Shown: piece by piece, positions 11,451 through 23,739 of the stretch | Layout: each line of letters starts with the position of its first letter | How positions within the stretch are numbered: position 1 is the first letter of the stretch | DNA from: Sclerodactyla briareus | Lineage: Eukaryota > Echinodermata > Holothuroidea > Dendrochirotida > Sclerodactylidae | Length of the DNA: 64,000 nt | Assembly (NCBI GenBank): GCA_026419785.1 | Contig: JAODTK010005781.1 | Location: 248,001-312,000 of the forward strand | Reading direction: 5' to 3' | Notes under the pieces: model-generated | What the model was told of the DNA's origin: nothing | The model's input: only the letters and a program-made list of their open reading frames with translations | The model's database searches: none | Program-made: the position numbers and the translations under genes

Positions 11451-13800
11451 ACGGAAACTGTGTCCCTGAAAAAAAACCGAAATGGATACCATATAAGCGC
11501 TTATTAACTACCTTATTACTGTATATATCTATAATGCCTCATACCCCGGGCTTAAACCTACATGACATATACATATGACGCGCAAAGGGCGCAATTTTTT
11601 TTCCTCAGTGTTCTCGAAACACTATGTGCATATTTTAGCGCTACACAAATTGTAAGTCATGAAAAACACCAGAGAACGGGACAACCATATTGAGCGCTTT
11701 CTACATACACCACTGCTTGTATGTTGTGCAAATTGTGTCTGGTGTTCTCGAAGCTTGTTGCATAAAATATCATTGCAAAAATTGTATGCGTGGAACAGAA
11801 AAGTAAAACAAACGCCTACCACATTAAACATTTTTGAAGACCGACCTACCCACCTGCCTACCTACTTAATAGCCCGGTATAATCGAATGGTATGGCGCCT
11901 GAGCCCGCACATTTTCATGTGTTCTGGCACCTCAACCTATTTTGAATAAATAAGCTGGCAAATCGTGGCAGTCGGCATATCAGACATAAACCATGAAAGA
12001 ACGACAGACAAAAAAGTTTTCCTCCTCTCCCAGTTTTTTCCTCGTCAGATTTTTTCCCTGATCGCCAGTGGGGGGGGGGGGGGCCCCACTGGGGGAGCTC
12101 CCGAGCACTTTCATGGGGGGGGGGGCCTCTGGCCCCCCCATCGCCAGCCACTTGTGGGAGCCTGTGCCACACTCATTGCGGGCGCGGACGTGCAAGAAAA
12201 TCTTTGGGTTTTACAAACCTCCCAGCATGGCCGAAAACGACACTTCCTTAGCGTTGTGAGCTATATGTACCAAGTCATAAAACTTGGGGTCATGTCTGCA
12301 AAATGTAGTTATTAATAAAATTATGTATGAAAGAAGATAATCTCTCAAGTGGGTTGGGGACAGCAAATTCCGCTGAGGGAGAGCGGCCAGGGAAAGGGGA
12401 TTCACACCTTCGCACCCCCTCCCCCCCCCCCATCTACGAAAATCGCCGTTCTCTTCATTAGGTAATTTTTTCCAGTGCCATGATCCGAGACCTGAGTCAT
12501 TTTGATGCCTCCCAGGTAGCCCCTTGCCCGTCCCCAGTTGGCCATCCCCCACTGTGGTCACGTGTTTGCGGATCGGACTTTTGCAGTCTGTTATGGATTT
12601 AGTCGACTCCCCGTAGGTGGGACGAAACCGAACACTGGACAGATTACCATGTTTTCACACTTTGGTTTCCTCCTCCTCGCCTTTACAATAGTTGACCACC
12701 AAGTGAAAATTATTACGGTATGTTTAGAAGACTAACACCAAAAGCGGTGTCTTGAAACGTACGTAACAACCCTTTTCCACTTGGTGCTAAGTGTTGGAAC
12801 AAACAAAGGAATCAATGTTTCAAATGATGTTATTGTTGAATCGCAACCTATCTGTAAGCACATTTTATAGCAATTTTAACCGTATACCTTTGAATAACAT
12901 AAATCATGCTGTTTTTGTGTCTTTTTTAGTCGAAACGTACGTAAGCTATCTCGTACCACAGCCTAGTTTTTACTGCAAGATGAAATGATAAATTCCATTC
13001 ACTAGACCAGTCATTTTGGGGTACTTTCTTCAATGTTCATCATAAAGCTGACCAAAAATGCAAGCCTTCACTTTTCTATTTTCTATTTTTTATCAAGGAC
13101 TAATTTTTTTCCAACATGTCCCCCACCAACTTTTGTTCCGAGTAATTGTGGCCTTGTACATACCGGTTATTATTGTCCATCTTGAATAAGCTAGTAGGCC
13201 TAGTCAAGAGCATTACATCAGTCAGTCATCAACTTCTATTGCCAAAAATGCTGACTCGTGTTTCCATCTTGTTCTGTTTTTCCACATTTCTCTATCGCGG
13301 AGGTAAATATTTCCCATTCCGATTACATATTTCTCTACAAGTCTTCGAATATCGCAGACCAGGCGGCACTGTTCGGTCCAAACATTTGTTGAACTTAGAC
13401 AGGATACTACGTTTCACATTTATTTAGGCCCTGTTTATAATCTAATATTCCATCAGTTTTCCGCAGATCGATCATGGGGATAGTATAATGTCGATGTTTT
13501 GTGTTAATTTCTATTTCATTTCGTCGTCGTCAAATTTTAGGGGAACGACCACCCCCCCCCCCCACTCTAAAAAAATTCCGTCCACCCGCTTGCGTCCGCC
13601 TATGCATGATGGTGCGTAGCCAGGATATCGGGGAGGTGTTGAATCACAACGATCGCAGGGTATAAATTTAGAGAGAGTAGTAATTTAGAAATATCCGGCG
13701 GCGCCACATCAGTTTGACGAATAACGACGGTGAAATTGGGACAATAGTCTCAGTTAGATACCTATTACCTGTGACTATCCGCTCCACGAAGGGCTTGCAA
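11450..13800. other. No gene recognised; G-run repeat at 12,068-12,140
   Basis: The block near 12,060-12,145 combines long G runs with 'ccccactgggggagctccc' and 'ggcctctggcccccc', a dispersed G-rich element able to fold on itself. The rest is unique-looking DNA with short open frames lacking splice context. A C run lies near 12,418-12,431 and another near 13,550-13,563. Confidence 0.4.
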
Positions 13801-15430
13801 GTTCATTGTCTGGCCTCAGGCTTTTTAAAGTAACATTTTGGTCGACAAACGTTGATTCCGAACCCACTTTCTTATAAAGCAAGTAGTAATTACAACGCTG
13901 CCCACTCTTTTTTTTTTTTTTTTTTCCTTTTTTCTTTTTTACACAAAGCTTCCTCCCCAAACTGTAAATCCAACTATTTATATGGAAGTTTGAGCTCGGA
14001 GCGTATTCTATATTTTTTTTTCCCGGCAGATGTGGGGGATGAAGTCTCACTGGCTTTGCCCATGGAACGTGTGGGCATGAGGCGGGGGATTTTCATACTA
14101 TTTCGGGGAACAGATCCACGCTCCTGTGACCCTTGTGCCGCTGTCAGGGGTACAGGGCCTCCGAATATTTTCCCCATCGCCGGTGCCGATGCCCTCTTCT
14201 CTGAAACACTATGCCTAAAGCCTCGAAGCTATAAGCTAATGAAATGGAATAACGGAGATTGCATGAACCTAATCAACAGCGAATTCAGGAACTCACATAA
14301 AGAGGAGACGTCTTTGAACTCCTCTCGGGTGCTTTTCAGCTTGAGTCCTTCTACTGATACTAGGGCTAGAGCCTAGCTAGAGGTATTGCGCCTCCTCCAG
14401 CTTACAGTGTGACCACCGACGTTGCCCTGTTGCCGGGATCCTGGCGAAAAGCTTCCCCCTCCCCCCGTCCCCCGTAGCCCGAGTAAAATCGGTGCTTCTG
14501 GGAAGAACGGAATGCCATTTGCTTGCTACTTGCTCGTTGACCACAGTTGCAAAGTTGTAGTACGGAAATGGGTTTTACAGTGTAAGATGGCTGGAATTCG
14601 AGATTTAAGGCTCCTTAATGTGTCCTTAGCTTGGGCCAGCCGGGTATATCGCTATGAGAAGGAGTGAAATTAACAGAACCCTGTACCCTACTGAAAATAT
14701 AGCGGCCAACGGAATTTAAGAAATGCGGTCTAGTTAATGATAGTTGCCTATACTTTTATTTTCAATGGAAGTGTATGCATAACAAGTACACAAGCCGAAG
14801 GACACCCCAAATGGTTTAAGGTCAGGTTCACGACATGCTTAGTGGCCCAGCAGTCTTCAGTTTATCGGAATGGACTGGCGTTGAGCAAAGGAAATTTTCA
14901 GATAGCACTGGAACCGCAAAATCGGTCCATTGGATTTTTTACATTTTATATTTCATGGTGCCTTGTTCCACTAATATGTTGAGACTTGAGATCCGAATGC
15001 AATAACTCTACTGCATGGCGCTAAACGCAGACACCTTTATCTGAATTGCTGGCATTAAAAAAATAAAAAAACAACTCTGGTCTACTTTTTAGTGTTCGCT
15101 ATGGCTTGTCTTTGAACTTCCACACTCATGGGCAGGCGTGGCCGAATACTCAGGTTTGGGAACAAGAATATCCTCCCGAATTACAGATATATTGTGTTAT
15201 ATAGGCCGCATGGAATGAATACTTCTCGCCTTTCTGCATACTGCACGACATGATCCAAATTTCGACTTTTTGGGCACCGTATTCGAGCCATCTGATTATG
15301 AAAATATTTCTCAGGAACTTACGAGTCCTTCGAATGTTCATTCTTTTAAAGAATCGTCCAAATATTGGAAGGGGGTCAATTATTTCCCCCTAACGGAAAA
15401 TTATTGCAGAAATCTGAAACCGATCAAAGT
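13800..15430. other. No gene recognised
   Basis: The longest plus frame (13,852-14,376) begins with a T-tract-derived poly-Phe stretch and then shows no domain. It is not supported as coding. Nothing else stands out. Confidence 0.4.
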
Positions 15431-16100
15431 CTTTGAGTTCATTAGTCATTTTTCAGTCCAGTTTACAAGTCGGATTAACGACAATTTAGTTGGAATTTCT
15501 ATGAAGAAAAAATAAAATGAAAAGAAAAACTTCCTTTTTCCGACTAATTCGAAACGTGAAATAAATCTATGTCTAGGTAAACTAGCTTCGGACCGCCCCG
15601 GCACCTTCAAAAAAATCTTGTAATTGGATTTTTCTAAAGTTGATACCAGTCCGGATTCTAAGTAACCAACAGCGCCATTGCCAAGCGCTTGAATGCAACT
15701 TGCCAAAAAATTAATGATTTTTTTTTTTTTTTTTTAAATCCGTTTATCCTACGGATTGTAGCAATTTAGTCGGAATTTCTCAAGAAAAGAAACCTTTCTC
15801 TTTAAAGAGTATGAAATGATTCAATGTTCAGGTAAGCTGGCCCATATCTGCCTTACGAAAATTCCAACCGGGAACCAAAGTTTAACACTTCGGCATAATC
15901 TATAATAATAAGTTCCAACAGCGCCGGCGTGAGCGCAGTTTATTTGTAAAATTGGATGGATTTTTTTATTCTTATTAATTAATTATTCTTTTTCATCATG
16001 TTTCGAATTTTGGCAATTTAACGGAAATTCTTGGAACAAATGACATATGTTTGCGGTCCTGGTTTGACAATTCCTTAAATCTGACAACTTGAATGTCGGT
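15430..16100. repeat. Degenerate tandem repeat, ~265-bp unit, about 2.5 copies
   Basis: The phrase 'caatttag.cggaatttct' recurs at about 15,483, 15,760 and 16,010. Each of the first two copies is followed at a similar distance by a 'tccaacagcgcc' motif (about 15,666 and 15,914) and then a T-rich run. Copies are heavily diverged. Confidence 0.65.
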
Positions 16101-16639
16101 AATTATACGTCGGAGCTACCCCTTTCAAAATTCCGACTGATCAATCAAATTTTCCATAGTTTTGAATTCCGTGGGGTGATCTAAACCCCCTCCCCATACG
16201 TACGTCGTTTCCCGAGGCGTATAGCTATAAAGTTACTACCTGTAGATCTCCCATTGTCGAAGGTATGTTCTGCTGTTTCTTGGGAGAGTGAGGGAGCTAT
16301 TGCCCTGCATAACTCAGTTGCATTTTTTTTGCAGGCGAAGCGCGATCTGATCAATATAGGAAATCCGGGGTATATTCCGCGAATGTTGAAAATGGAGTTC
16401 AACCGTCAACACCCGATTCCAGTTGACATTCGCCAGCTCGGGTGAAAGTGAGTACCTCTACTCTATTTTCTTCCATAGTCCGTTTTTCAGTCCTGCGGAA
16501 ATGGTGTACTCCCTGTAACTTGAAAATTGTGCCGAAGCCTGTCTGTAGCTAGCCTTAACCTTTTAGTATACAGGTACTAAAGCTGCGAGCGCAGGCTAGC
16601 CCTTACCAGTCCGTTATATTCCGATACACTGCATATGCT

Positions 16640-17120
16640 GCGTTTCGAACTCGTACATACCGTACATACGAGTTTCCAACTGGTGATGCGTTCTTTCGAC
16701 CCCAACACTTTTCCAATACAGCGGGCCGATTAGCGGCCATATCGAAACGCCACTGTATCATTCGGAATACACCGACCAAGAAGTGTTACGCGAAAAGCCC
16801 TCGCTTTTCGACGTTCGAACGCTACTAATTGACTGAAATTGGCCCATACGTACGATTTTTCCCATTCAATACAGAATTCGGGTCCTAACCTTTCATCTAT
16901 AAGTTATTCACATGAATTAACTATTCATTAATGGAACATTTCGGAATGAATCTTGATATCTGAATTGAGAGTATCGAAATTGTCGCCATTTTGATACAAG
17001 CCGTGGAAGTGGAGGTTCTCTGATAATTCCCAAAGTCACCCACTTAAGTCCCACTTGTGGTACCGAAGAACGCGTTTTAGCTCGTATTCGGTAATCCCAT
17101 TCGAAAGAACGCACCAATAC
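16640..17120. repeat. Region bounded by an inverted repeat (GCGTTCTTTCGA)
   Basis: 'tgatgcgttctttcga' near 16,684 and its inverse 'tcgaaagaacgcacca' at 17,100 bound about 400 bp. A separate small palindrome with arms AACTCGTA/TACGAGTT lies at about 16,648-16,675. This may be a small transposon remnant but no transposase or target duplication is visible. Confidence 0.35.
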
Positions 17121-17229
17121 TTGTGCAATACGCCTAGCTGGTCCCGATGCAGGGCTAGTCTGTAAGCTTGCCCTTACCCACAGGCGCCTACTGTTATGCT
17201 TCCACCCGAAGGTGCTTCAGCTGACATAG

Positions 17230-17538
17230 GAAATCCTTATCGAATTGTAGAGGTCCGTTCTGGGATGGAATGACACCATCCATCTCGACCTACTCTTTTT
17301 ATCAGTGCCATGACGGCATGAGTAACCAGGCAGGGGTGAGAATCCTGCTTCCTGGATTGCCATTTAAAGTCCCCATCCGACGGAGAGAGTGTAGCTTCAC
17401 TCGTGCAAGCACTTTCCTACACGAGAAAGGAGTAGGTGAAGTTGGTGTCTGTGACGACACTAGGGTTTGAACGAAGAACCTCAGGCATTGCAGGCAGTGG
17501 CCGACACACTACCGTTCCTGCCGCCTCGCCGCTCTGCG
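17230..17538 (-). mobile_element. tRNA-derived SINE fragment
   Basis: Read on the minus strand from about 17,535, the sequence has an A-box-like 'ggtagtgtgtcggccac', then 'tgcaatgcctgaggttctt' and a B-box-like 'gttcaaaccc', the layout of an RNA polymerase III promoter in a tRNA-derived SINE head. About 200 bp of non-tRNA body follows. It does not fold as an intact tRNA, so it is a retroposon rather than a tRNA gene. Confidence 0.55.
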
Positions 17539-17539
17539 C

Positions 17540-19400
17540 TTGTAATGGTTAGGCTTCCACTTTATATACAATTAACAGTGCTGGAAAAAATGTGAATTTC
17601 CTCGGGAAGGAGAATGTATTTACCAGTAATATGACAACGATTACCCAAATTGAAAAATGTTCCCTCCATATTGCAGATTCCCTCCAATGGCAAGATTTCC
17701 TGGGGAGGAGCTTCCCAAATTCCCAATTTTTTACCACCATGACAATGAACAAATGTATGCTACAAACCCCATGACTGTTTGAACCCAGCGACTTTCAAAT
17801 GCGAAAATCGAGATCAACCGCCGGCTATAGACAAATGAAACTCGTCATGTGAACCACGAAAGATTCTTTTCACGTGGTACCTACTGATTGGACTATATAA
17901 TTGCTAACTGTGGGGAACCTCAGAATCTTATCACCAATTGATACTTTTCCAAAGAATACAGGGACATAGGCCTAAATATTAACTTTTTGAGGATGCAATA
18001 AACCTTGTGCAAGATCGGGATACGTGGCGGAGGTTGATCACTGAGCATGTCGGATAGACGAGACTCAACCTACTACTACTACTACTACTGATATCGACGA
18101 TCTTGACAGAAATTCACAGAGTCGGGAATAATTTCTGGACCATCAGGTTTAAATCTGCATTCGACGAACTGCGCGCCCACTTGGATATCGCGTTGCCGAT
18201 TTTGGTCCATTATGCAGAGAAAATGGAGAGAATCCCAATTGCACAATAAACATGGTCACACTTGGACAACCTGGAAAATTATATTATGTATTTATTTGTT
18301 TAGATTCATGATAATTAAGTCCAACATTCACAGAATTGACTTTCTCTCACCAAGTAAACAATCACACCTACCAATCCACTACATAACATCTCCCATAGAC
18401 TAAAAATGTTTTTGAAGTGAAAATATATGTGAATTTCAATTCAACAGAAAGCAAAGATTTGTTTGCAGGGTTGTGCAAGTCTGACATCATTTATTATTGC
18501 ATCATTTTCATGATGGGATGCCTTCTCGATCTTGCGTAATACACAATGCACAAACTTCAAAGAACTGTAACGCCGTAACGGAAAGTCGTAAACTTCCCGT
18601 TTGGACTGATGCATCAGGTTTTCTCCAGAGCTATATTAGACTCTTTTTAATTCATCCAACAGTTGTCCTTTAACAATGGTTAGGCCTTGTGGTGATTGAT
18701 GGGTATCATTGCATAATGTATCTCAGTGTACTTGGATGTATGAGAGTAATGTAGGAATTTAGGGTGGGGTTAGGGTTAGTGAGGATTAGGTGTTACTGTA
18801 GGTTCAGGTGTTTTAACAAAGATTTGGGATTAGTATTACATCTGTGATCCTACCCCTAGGTCTAATTCCTAAACACCATTCTCATACATCCAGGTACACA
18901 TGGATAAATGCAATCAATGAATCATGCCGACTGATGCATACAGTCAGGGGTTCATAGTTGTTAGTTGTCAGGTTGATCTATCATGTGGCAGGGGGACATC
19001 GTAGCTATTAACCAATTAACTAATTACCAATATTGAGATTACAGTCAGCTGCTATGACGTGCACTTGAATTGACTACTTCAACTGAACGCAAAACGCCCG
19101 ATCAGCGATTTCAGATATCAATAGTAATAATTAATCACATAATTGAAATTTCTGTGCCTCTGTGACTGTCTTAGTAGTTTCTCTTAATTGGCCAGCAGAC
19201 ATCAGTCAAATATTGCAATGCTGACTTGCTGCACAGCGTTCTGGACCTAAAATAAATGTCCATAGCTCTGTACAAAGGTAAAACTAGAAGCGTAAAAACA
19301 TGTGAATAATTTTCATTTTCCAAATCACTTATGAGATGAAATATTTGTTCCTTTTTTTTATCCTTGATGACCTTCCAGGAATCTATGCAGTCATGACAGT
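17540..19400. other. No gene recognised; short CTA repeat
   Basis: A (CTA)6 run lies at 18,069-18,089. A short GGGTTAGGGTTAG string at about 18,766 is too short to be telomeric sequence. No exon is supported. Confidence 0.45.
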
Positions 19401-19404
19401 GTGT

Positions 19405-21250
19405 AGGTGTTTGACGCCGGGCTTGTAGACATGATACTCGACCCCACCTGGATGGTTGAGTTCTACTTGGTACTCGTTATGTGGGTTCCCCATGATGATT
19501 ACATGATCCCTATCGGTTTGGTGTCATCAGAGGTTATTTGTGGTCAGCAGAGGTCAAAGTCTGAAAACCCTGTTCCAGAATGCTTGGTCTGATCAAGCTG
19601 CAATTTGGCATACTGCTTTCTCATTGGGATACAATAACCCTATTGTTTTTGGTGAAGAGTGGGGGGCATTGTTGGTAAAAATTGAGAAATTATGGAAAAC
19701 TGATATTTTTGAGCCAGATTTTACTTGTGGACACAATAACTCAACCCCCCCTGGATGGATCGAGCTCATACTTCGTATGTGGGTTCCATGATTCCTATTG
19801 TTTCGGGATCAGGTTGATTGTCATCTGAGGTCACCAGAGGTCAAAGTCTAAAATCTTGTGGTCACAATAAATTCAGAACGCTTGGTCCGACAAGCTGAAT
19901 TTGGCGTACTGAAACTGCTGCTCATGGGAGTACAAGAACTCTTTTATTTTTGGTGTAGATCAGGGGGTATGAAATTGTGAAAATTAAATAATTTTAGCCA
20001 ATGTCAGCTTGTGGACCAAACTCACCTCCCACCTGGATGAATTGAGCTCATACTTGGTATGTGGGTTCCCCATGATGATTACATGATCCCTATCTTTTTG
20101 GTGTCAGGTCTCAGAGGTTATTTTATGGGTTCAGCAGAGGTCAAAGTCTGAAAACCCTGTTCCAGAATGCTTGGTCTGATCAGCCTGCAATTTTGCATAC
20201 TGGCTTCTCCATGGGAGTTCAATAACCCTATTGTTTTTGGTGAAGAGTGGGGGGCATTGTTGGTAAAAATTGAGAAATTAATGGAACTGATATTGTGGCA
20301 ATTTTAAACTTTGGACACAATCCTCACCCCCCTGGATGGATCGAGCTCATACTTCGTATGTGGGTTCCATGATTCCTATTGTTTCGGGATCAGGTTGATT
20401 GTCATCTGAGGTCACCAGAGGTCAAAGTCTAAAATCTTGTGGTCACAATAAATTCAGAACGCTTGGTCCGATCAAGCTGAATTTGGCGTACTGAAACTGC
20501 TGCTCATGGGAGTACAAGAACTCTTTTATTTTTGGTGTAGATCAGGGGGTATGAAATTGTGAAAATTAAATAATTTTAGCCAATTCAAGCTTGTGGACAC
20601 AATAACTCAACCCACCTGGATGAATTGAGCTCATACTTGGTATGTGGGTTCCCCATGGTGAGTAATGATCCCTATGGTTTTTTGGGTCAGGTTAAAGGTA
20701 ATCTGAGTTCACCAGAGGTAAAAGTCTGAAAACCTTGTGGATGTGATAGCCCAGAACGCTTGGTCCGATCAAGTTTAAATTTCATACAATTTTGCATACT
20801 GCTTTCTCATGACTCATGAGGAGTCCAATGGCCCTATTGTTTTTGGTGTAGAGTGGAGGTCCCTTTTAGTAAGAATGATAAATTGTAAAAAATGATATTT
20901 TGGCCAACTTAGGTTTTGTGGACAGAAAAACTCAACTCCACTGGATGGGTAAGCTCCATACTTGTACTGTTATGTGTGTTTTTCATAATGAGTACATGAT
21001 CCCTATTGTTTTTGGGTCAGGTCAGAGGTCATCTGAGTTCACCAGAGGTCAAAGTCTGAAAACCTTGTGGACAGGGAATCCCCTAATGCTTGGTTTTGAA
21101 TTAAGTTGTAAATTTTTGCATTTAGGTTTGTGACACAATAACTCAACCCCACTTGGATGAATCAAGCTCAGTACATACTTGTCATGTGGGTTTCCCATAA
21201 ATGAGTATGTGGTCCCAATCCCAATTGCATACTGCTTTCTCATAGGGGGT
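19405..21250. repeat. Tandem satellite of ~290-bp monomers arranged as 581-bp dimers
   Basis: The landmark 'gtgggttcc' recurs at 19,481, 19,779, 20,061, 20,360 and 20,644, alternating spacings of about 298 and 283. Copies two monomers apart (19,750-20,002 versus 20,333-20,585) are almost identical, whereas adjacent monomers are diverged, which shows amplification as a dimer. Two more degraded monomers follow to 21,250. Each monomer carries 'cagaggtcaaagtct'. Diverged copies occur at 37,495-38,290 and, inverted, at 56,380-56,600. Confidence 0.9.
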
Positions 21251-21678
21251 TCAAGAACCGTGTATTTTATTCTACACCATACACCAGCACCTTTGGATAC
21301 TTGCTTGATGATGTAGAAGATATGATCTGATCTTGGGTCACACCAAAGACAAATTGTCACCTGTTGGCTTCCCGCTGGCCATTCATGAAGGAAAAACCTG
21401 GGGTAGGCAATCTGCAAGTTGCCGTCTGCACATGATTACCCTCACCTGTCACTTTCACATGAAAATTGCAGCCAAAGAGGCATTGCCTTGATCCGTGTAC
21501 TGTAATTGGCGAAGGATCTGCAGCTGACAGAGTAGTGTGGTTTCCAGGTCTGCACCCTTGCTGGGGCTCGAATTGGAAGGGTCACCTGTGCAACAAGTAT
21601 ATGTATCATGAGGAGAAAAATATTTATAGTATACACTGTGTTTTTTAACTTATTCATTCAACCATTCATCCTCTACAG

Positions 21679-21788
21679 GTATGATGTGACAAGTACCATC
21701 CAGTATGACCTCTGCAAACGAGACCTGTGTGTCTCTGACACCACTACTGAATCAGTGTCATACACAGATCTGAGCAAGGACCAAGCAG
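21679..21788 (+). CDS. Candidate internal exon, gene not identified
   Basis: A pyrimidine-rich acceptor 'tcatcctctacag' precedes an open stretch reading Y-D-V-T-S-T-I-Q-Y-D-L-C, then CVSDTTTESVSYTDLSKDQ, with a possible donor CAG|GTGTGG at 21,788. The frame stays open beyond the donor, but around 21,820-21,870 a different frame (AEKDQEEMCRLTE) looks more protein-like, suggesting an indel. It lies upstream of the PMF1-like exons on the same strand, but does not resemble the known PMF1 N-terminus. It could belong to an upstream gene or be chance. Confidence 0.35.
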
Positions 21789-21924
21789 GTGTGGACTTTG
21801 AGGGGCCCCACATGCATCACTTACGGCTGGCGCTGAAAAAGACCAGGAAGAAATGTGTCGACTCACTGAAGTTTGTGACATTCTCTAGATTGACTAGATG
21901 TTTTTGCTCATTTTTGGCTGATAA

Positions 21925-22880
21925 TTTTGATCTGTCTATCTGTCTATCTATCCATACATCCATCCATCTCTCTTCCATCCAGTCTGCAAACTCATGTAAT
22001 GTGTGGATCTTTGACCAAACATGGTCACAATGTTTAATGACTGAGGGGTCATCATTGACCACCTGTAGATCATTGAAGGTCAAATGGCTTTAGAGGGGCA
22101 CAATGGAGCACAATGGGGCCATTATGTGGAAAAAAACTGGCAGAAACGCTACTTCTCCTGCAGATTAGGTCGGATTGTCATGATACATGTCCAGTGTAAT
22201 CGTAGAATAGTGGTACCTGGCTATGCGTCCCACACAGATTGAAGGTGAGAGGTCATGACAAAGGGGGTAGGGGGGTTGGTGGTGGTGGTAGCCAGGCAAT
22301 TCTGTTCAAATTGTAGAATTAATATGCAAATGTTATTGCATGTTAATGCATATGTTTTTGGCCTAAATACTCATGATGTGATAGATGTTGACCAAATTTG
22401 GGACATGGGGGGGGGGGGGGGGGGGGGGGGATATTCGTTGACTGCTGGGTGACCTTTGACCACCCAAGGTCAAAGGGGCAAAGGTCATTTCAGAAGTCTT
22501 ATTGGCCATAATGTGAAAAACTGTGAGATGTAACTCCTCTACAAATAAAGTTGGATTATAATGATGCTCACTCAGTGTAATCATTGACTAGAGGTACCTT
22601 TGGGGCATTCGTGAAGTTCAGGTCAAGAGTTATTGAAGGGTTTAATGGGGCATTATGTGAAAAAGTTGCCCAAATCTTCAAAGCTACTTCTGCTACAGTT
22701 GACTAGATTGCTATGGATGTTTCTTGGTCAGTGTAATCATTGATGTGGGTTGTCCAGCAAGTTAAGGTCAAAGGTCATTGAGAGACCCTGCGAGCTATCA
22801 ATATGTGAAATTGTAAAGCATGTTTTCTCCTGTAAAAGTTGCTCATAGATATTTGATATTTATATCATAATCTTCTTTGG
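21925..22880. repeat. AGGTCA-rich dispersed/tandem repeat family with microsatellite head
   Basis: A TCTG/TCTA/CATC microsatellite (21,925-21,975) leads into units of roughly 140-190 bp marked by 'atgtgaaaaactg', 'ctacttctcctgcag' and 'cagtgtaatcattgac', with AGGTCA motifs between. The same family recurs at 25,890-26,420, 27,000-28,110 and 37,220-37,500, and diverged inverted copies at 53,160-53,870. A perfect direct repeat AGGTCA-A-AGGTCA lies at 22,765-22,777. Confidence 0.8.
22407..22430. repeat. 24-base uninterrupted G run
   Basis: A run of 24 G residues sits within the AGGTCA-rich repeat family. It is a strong candidate for a G-quadruplex and a length that is hard to sequence accurately. 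Confidence 0.95.
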
Positions 22881-23001
22881 GCAGTGCTTGTTTGTATCCA
22901 AAGAATAATTTCCAAATCTTTTTGGTCCAGCCCATCAGTCAAATTGGGGTCAGTGGTCCATGCCAAGATTCATGCAGCCCTGCTGGCACTCAATCTCTAG
23001 T

Positions 23002-23019
23002 TAGCAGCCAGCCAGCCAG

Positions 23020-23062
<43 letters not shown>
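23002..23062. repeat. (CAGC)n microsatellite
   Basis: About fifteen CAGC units, with one CAG slip, are followed by 'agcctcagctgctgccgccggc'. A GGCA run follows at 23,098-23,133, i.e. the complementary-type motif in opposite sense within 100 bp. Confidence 0.95.
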
Positions 23063-23063
<1 letters not shown>

Positions 23064-23097
23064 AGCCTCAGCTGCTGCCGCCGGCAATGTCACAGCC

Positions 23098-23133
23098 CAG
23101 ACAGGCAGGAAGGCAGGCAGGCAGGCAGGCAGG
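23098..23133. repeat. (GGCA)n microsatellite
   Basis: About eight GGCA units with slight interruption, adjacent to the CAGC run and partly able to pair with it (GGCT/AGCC-like register). Confidence 0.9.
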
Positions 23134-23739
23134 GGGCCCGGCGGTTCACTACTAGCCAACATGCATCGGCCGGAACAATTGTTGGCTCCAGCCAGTATGT
23201 ACATTTACAAGCCACAGGCAGTTTCACATCAGGGAGCCAGGCCTTGCAGGAGTTGCAGGCATGTGTTTGATTCTGCCTCGTAGCATCACTGGTTATGGAC
23301 ACCTGCCAGCCAGGGCACCAAGGACGACGGGGTGAAGTCAAAGAGCAGTCACCCCAGTGTCGCACAGGCAGCCAACCACATCCATCCTGTCAGCAGAGTT
23401 ATGAGAGTAGCCAGGGGGCTAACTCGGCCACTCAAAAAAGAAGAAAAAAAAACATGAGCTGTAGCCACTGAGCTCTATACACAACTAATTAGCCTCATCT
23501 ACACCAGCCAGGACTGATCGCTCATGTGATATCCAGGCTGTGATATCAAGGATCCAGGTTTCCAGACGGCTTTTCTACAACCAGACCCACCAAGTACAGC
23601 AGGCATGGAGCCCGGAGGCTGGCCTCACCTGTCTCAGAAGCCACTGAGACCAGGCAGAAGCCAAGGTTATATACCTGGCTATTGATTATTAGCCAGAGCC
23701 AACAAATCAACTTTGGATTGGATTGGATGCACCACCTCT

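Noticed and set aside
13852..14376. 174-codon plus frame, longest in the window
   Set aside because: It begins with poly-Phe from a T tract and shows no domain or conserved segment; no acceptor or donor fits.
18766..18780. Telomere-like GGGTTAGGGTTAG
   Set aside because: Only two hexamers with no array; not evidence of telomeric sequence.
22877..23365. Frames encoding Ser/Gln/Pro- and Cys/Leu/Ala-rich peptides around 23 kb
   Set aside because: They arise from CAGC and GGCA microsatellites.
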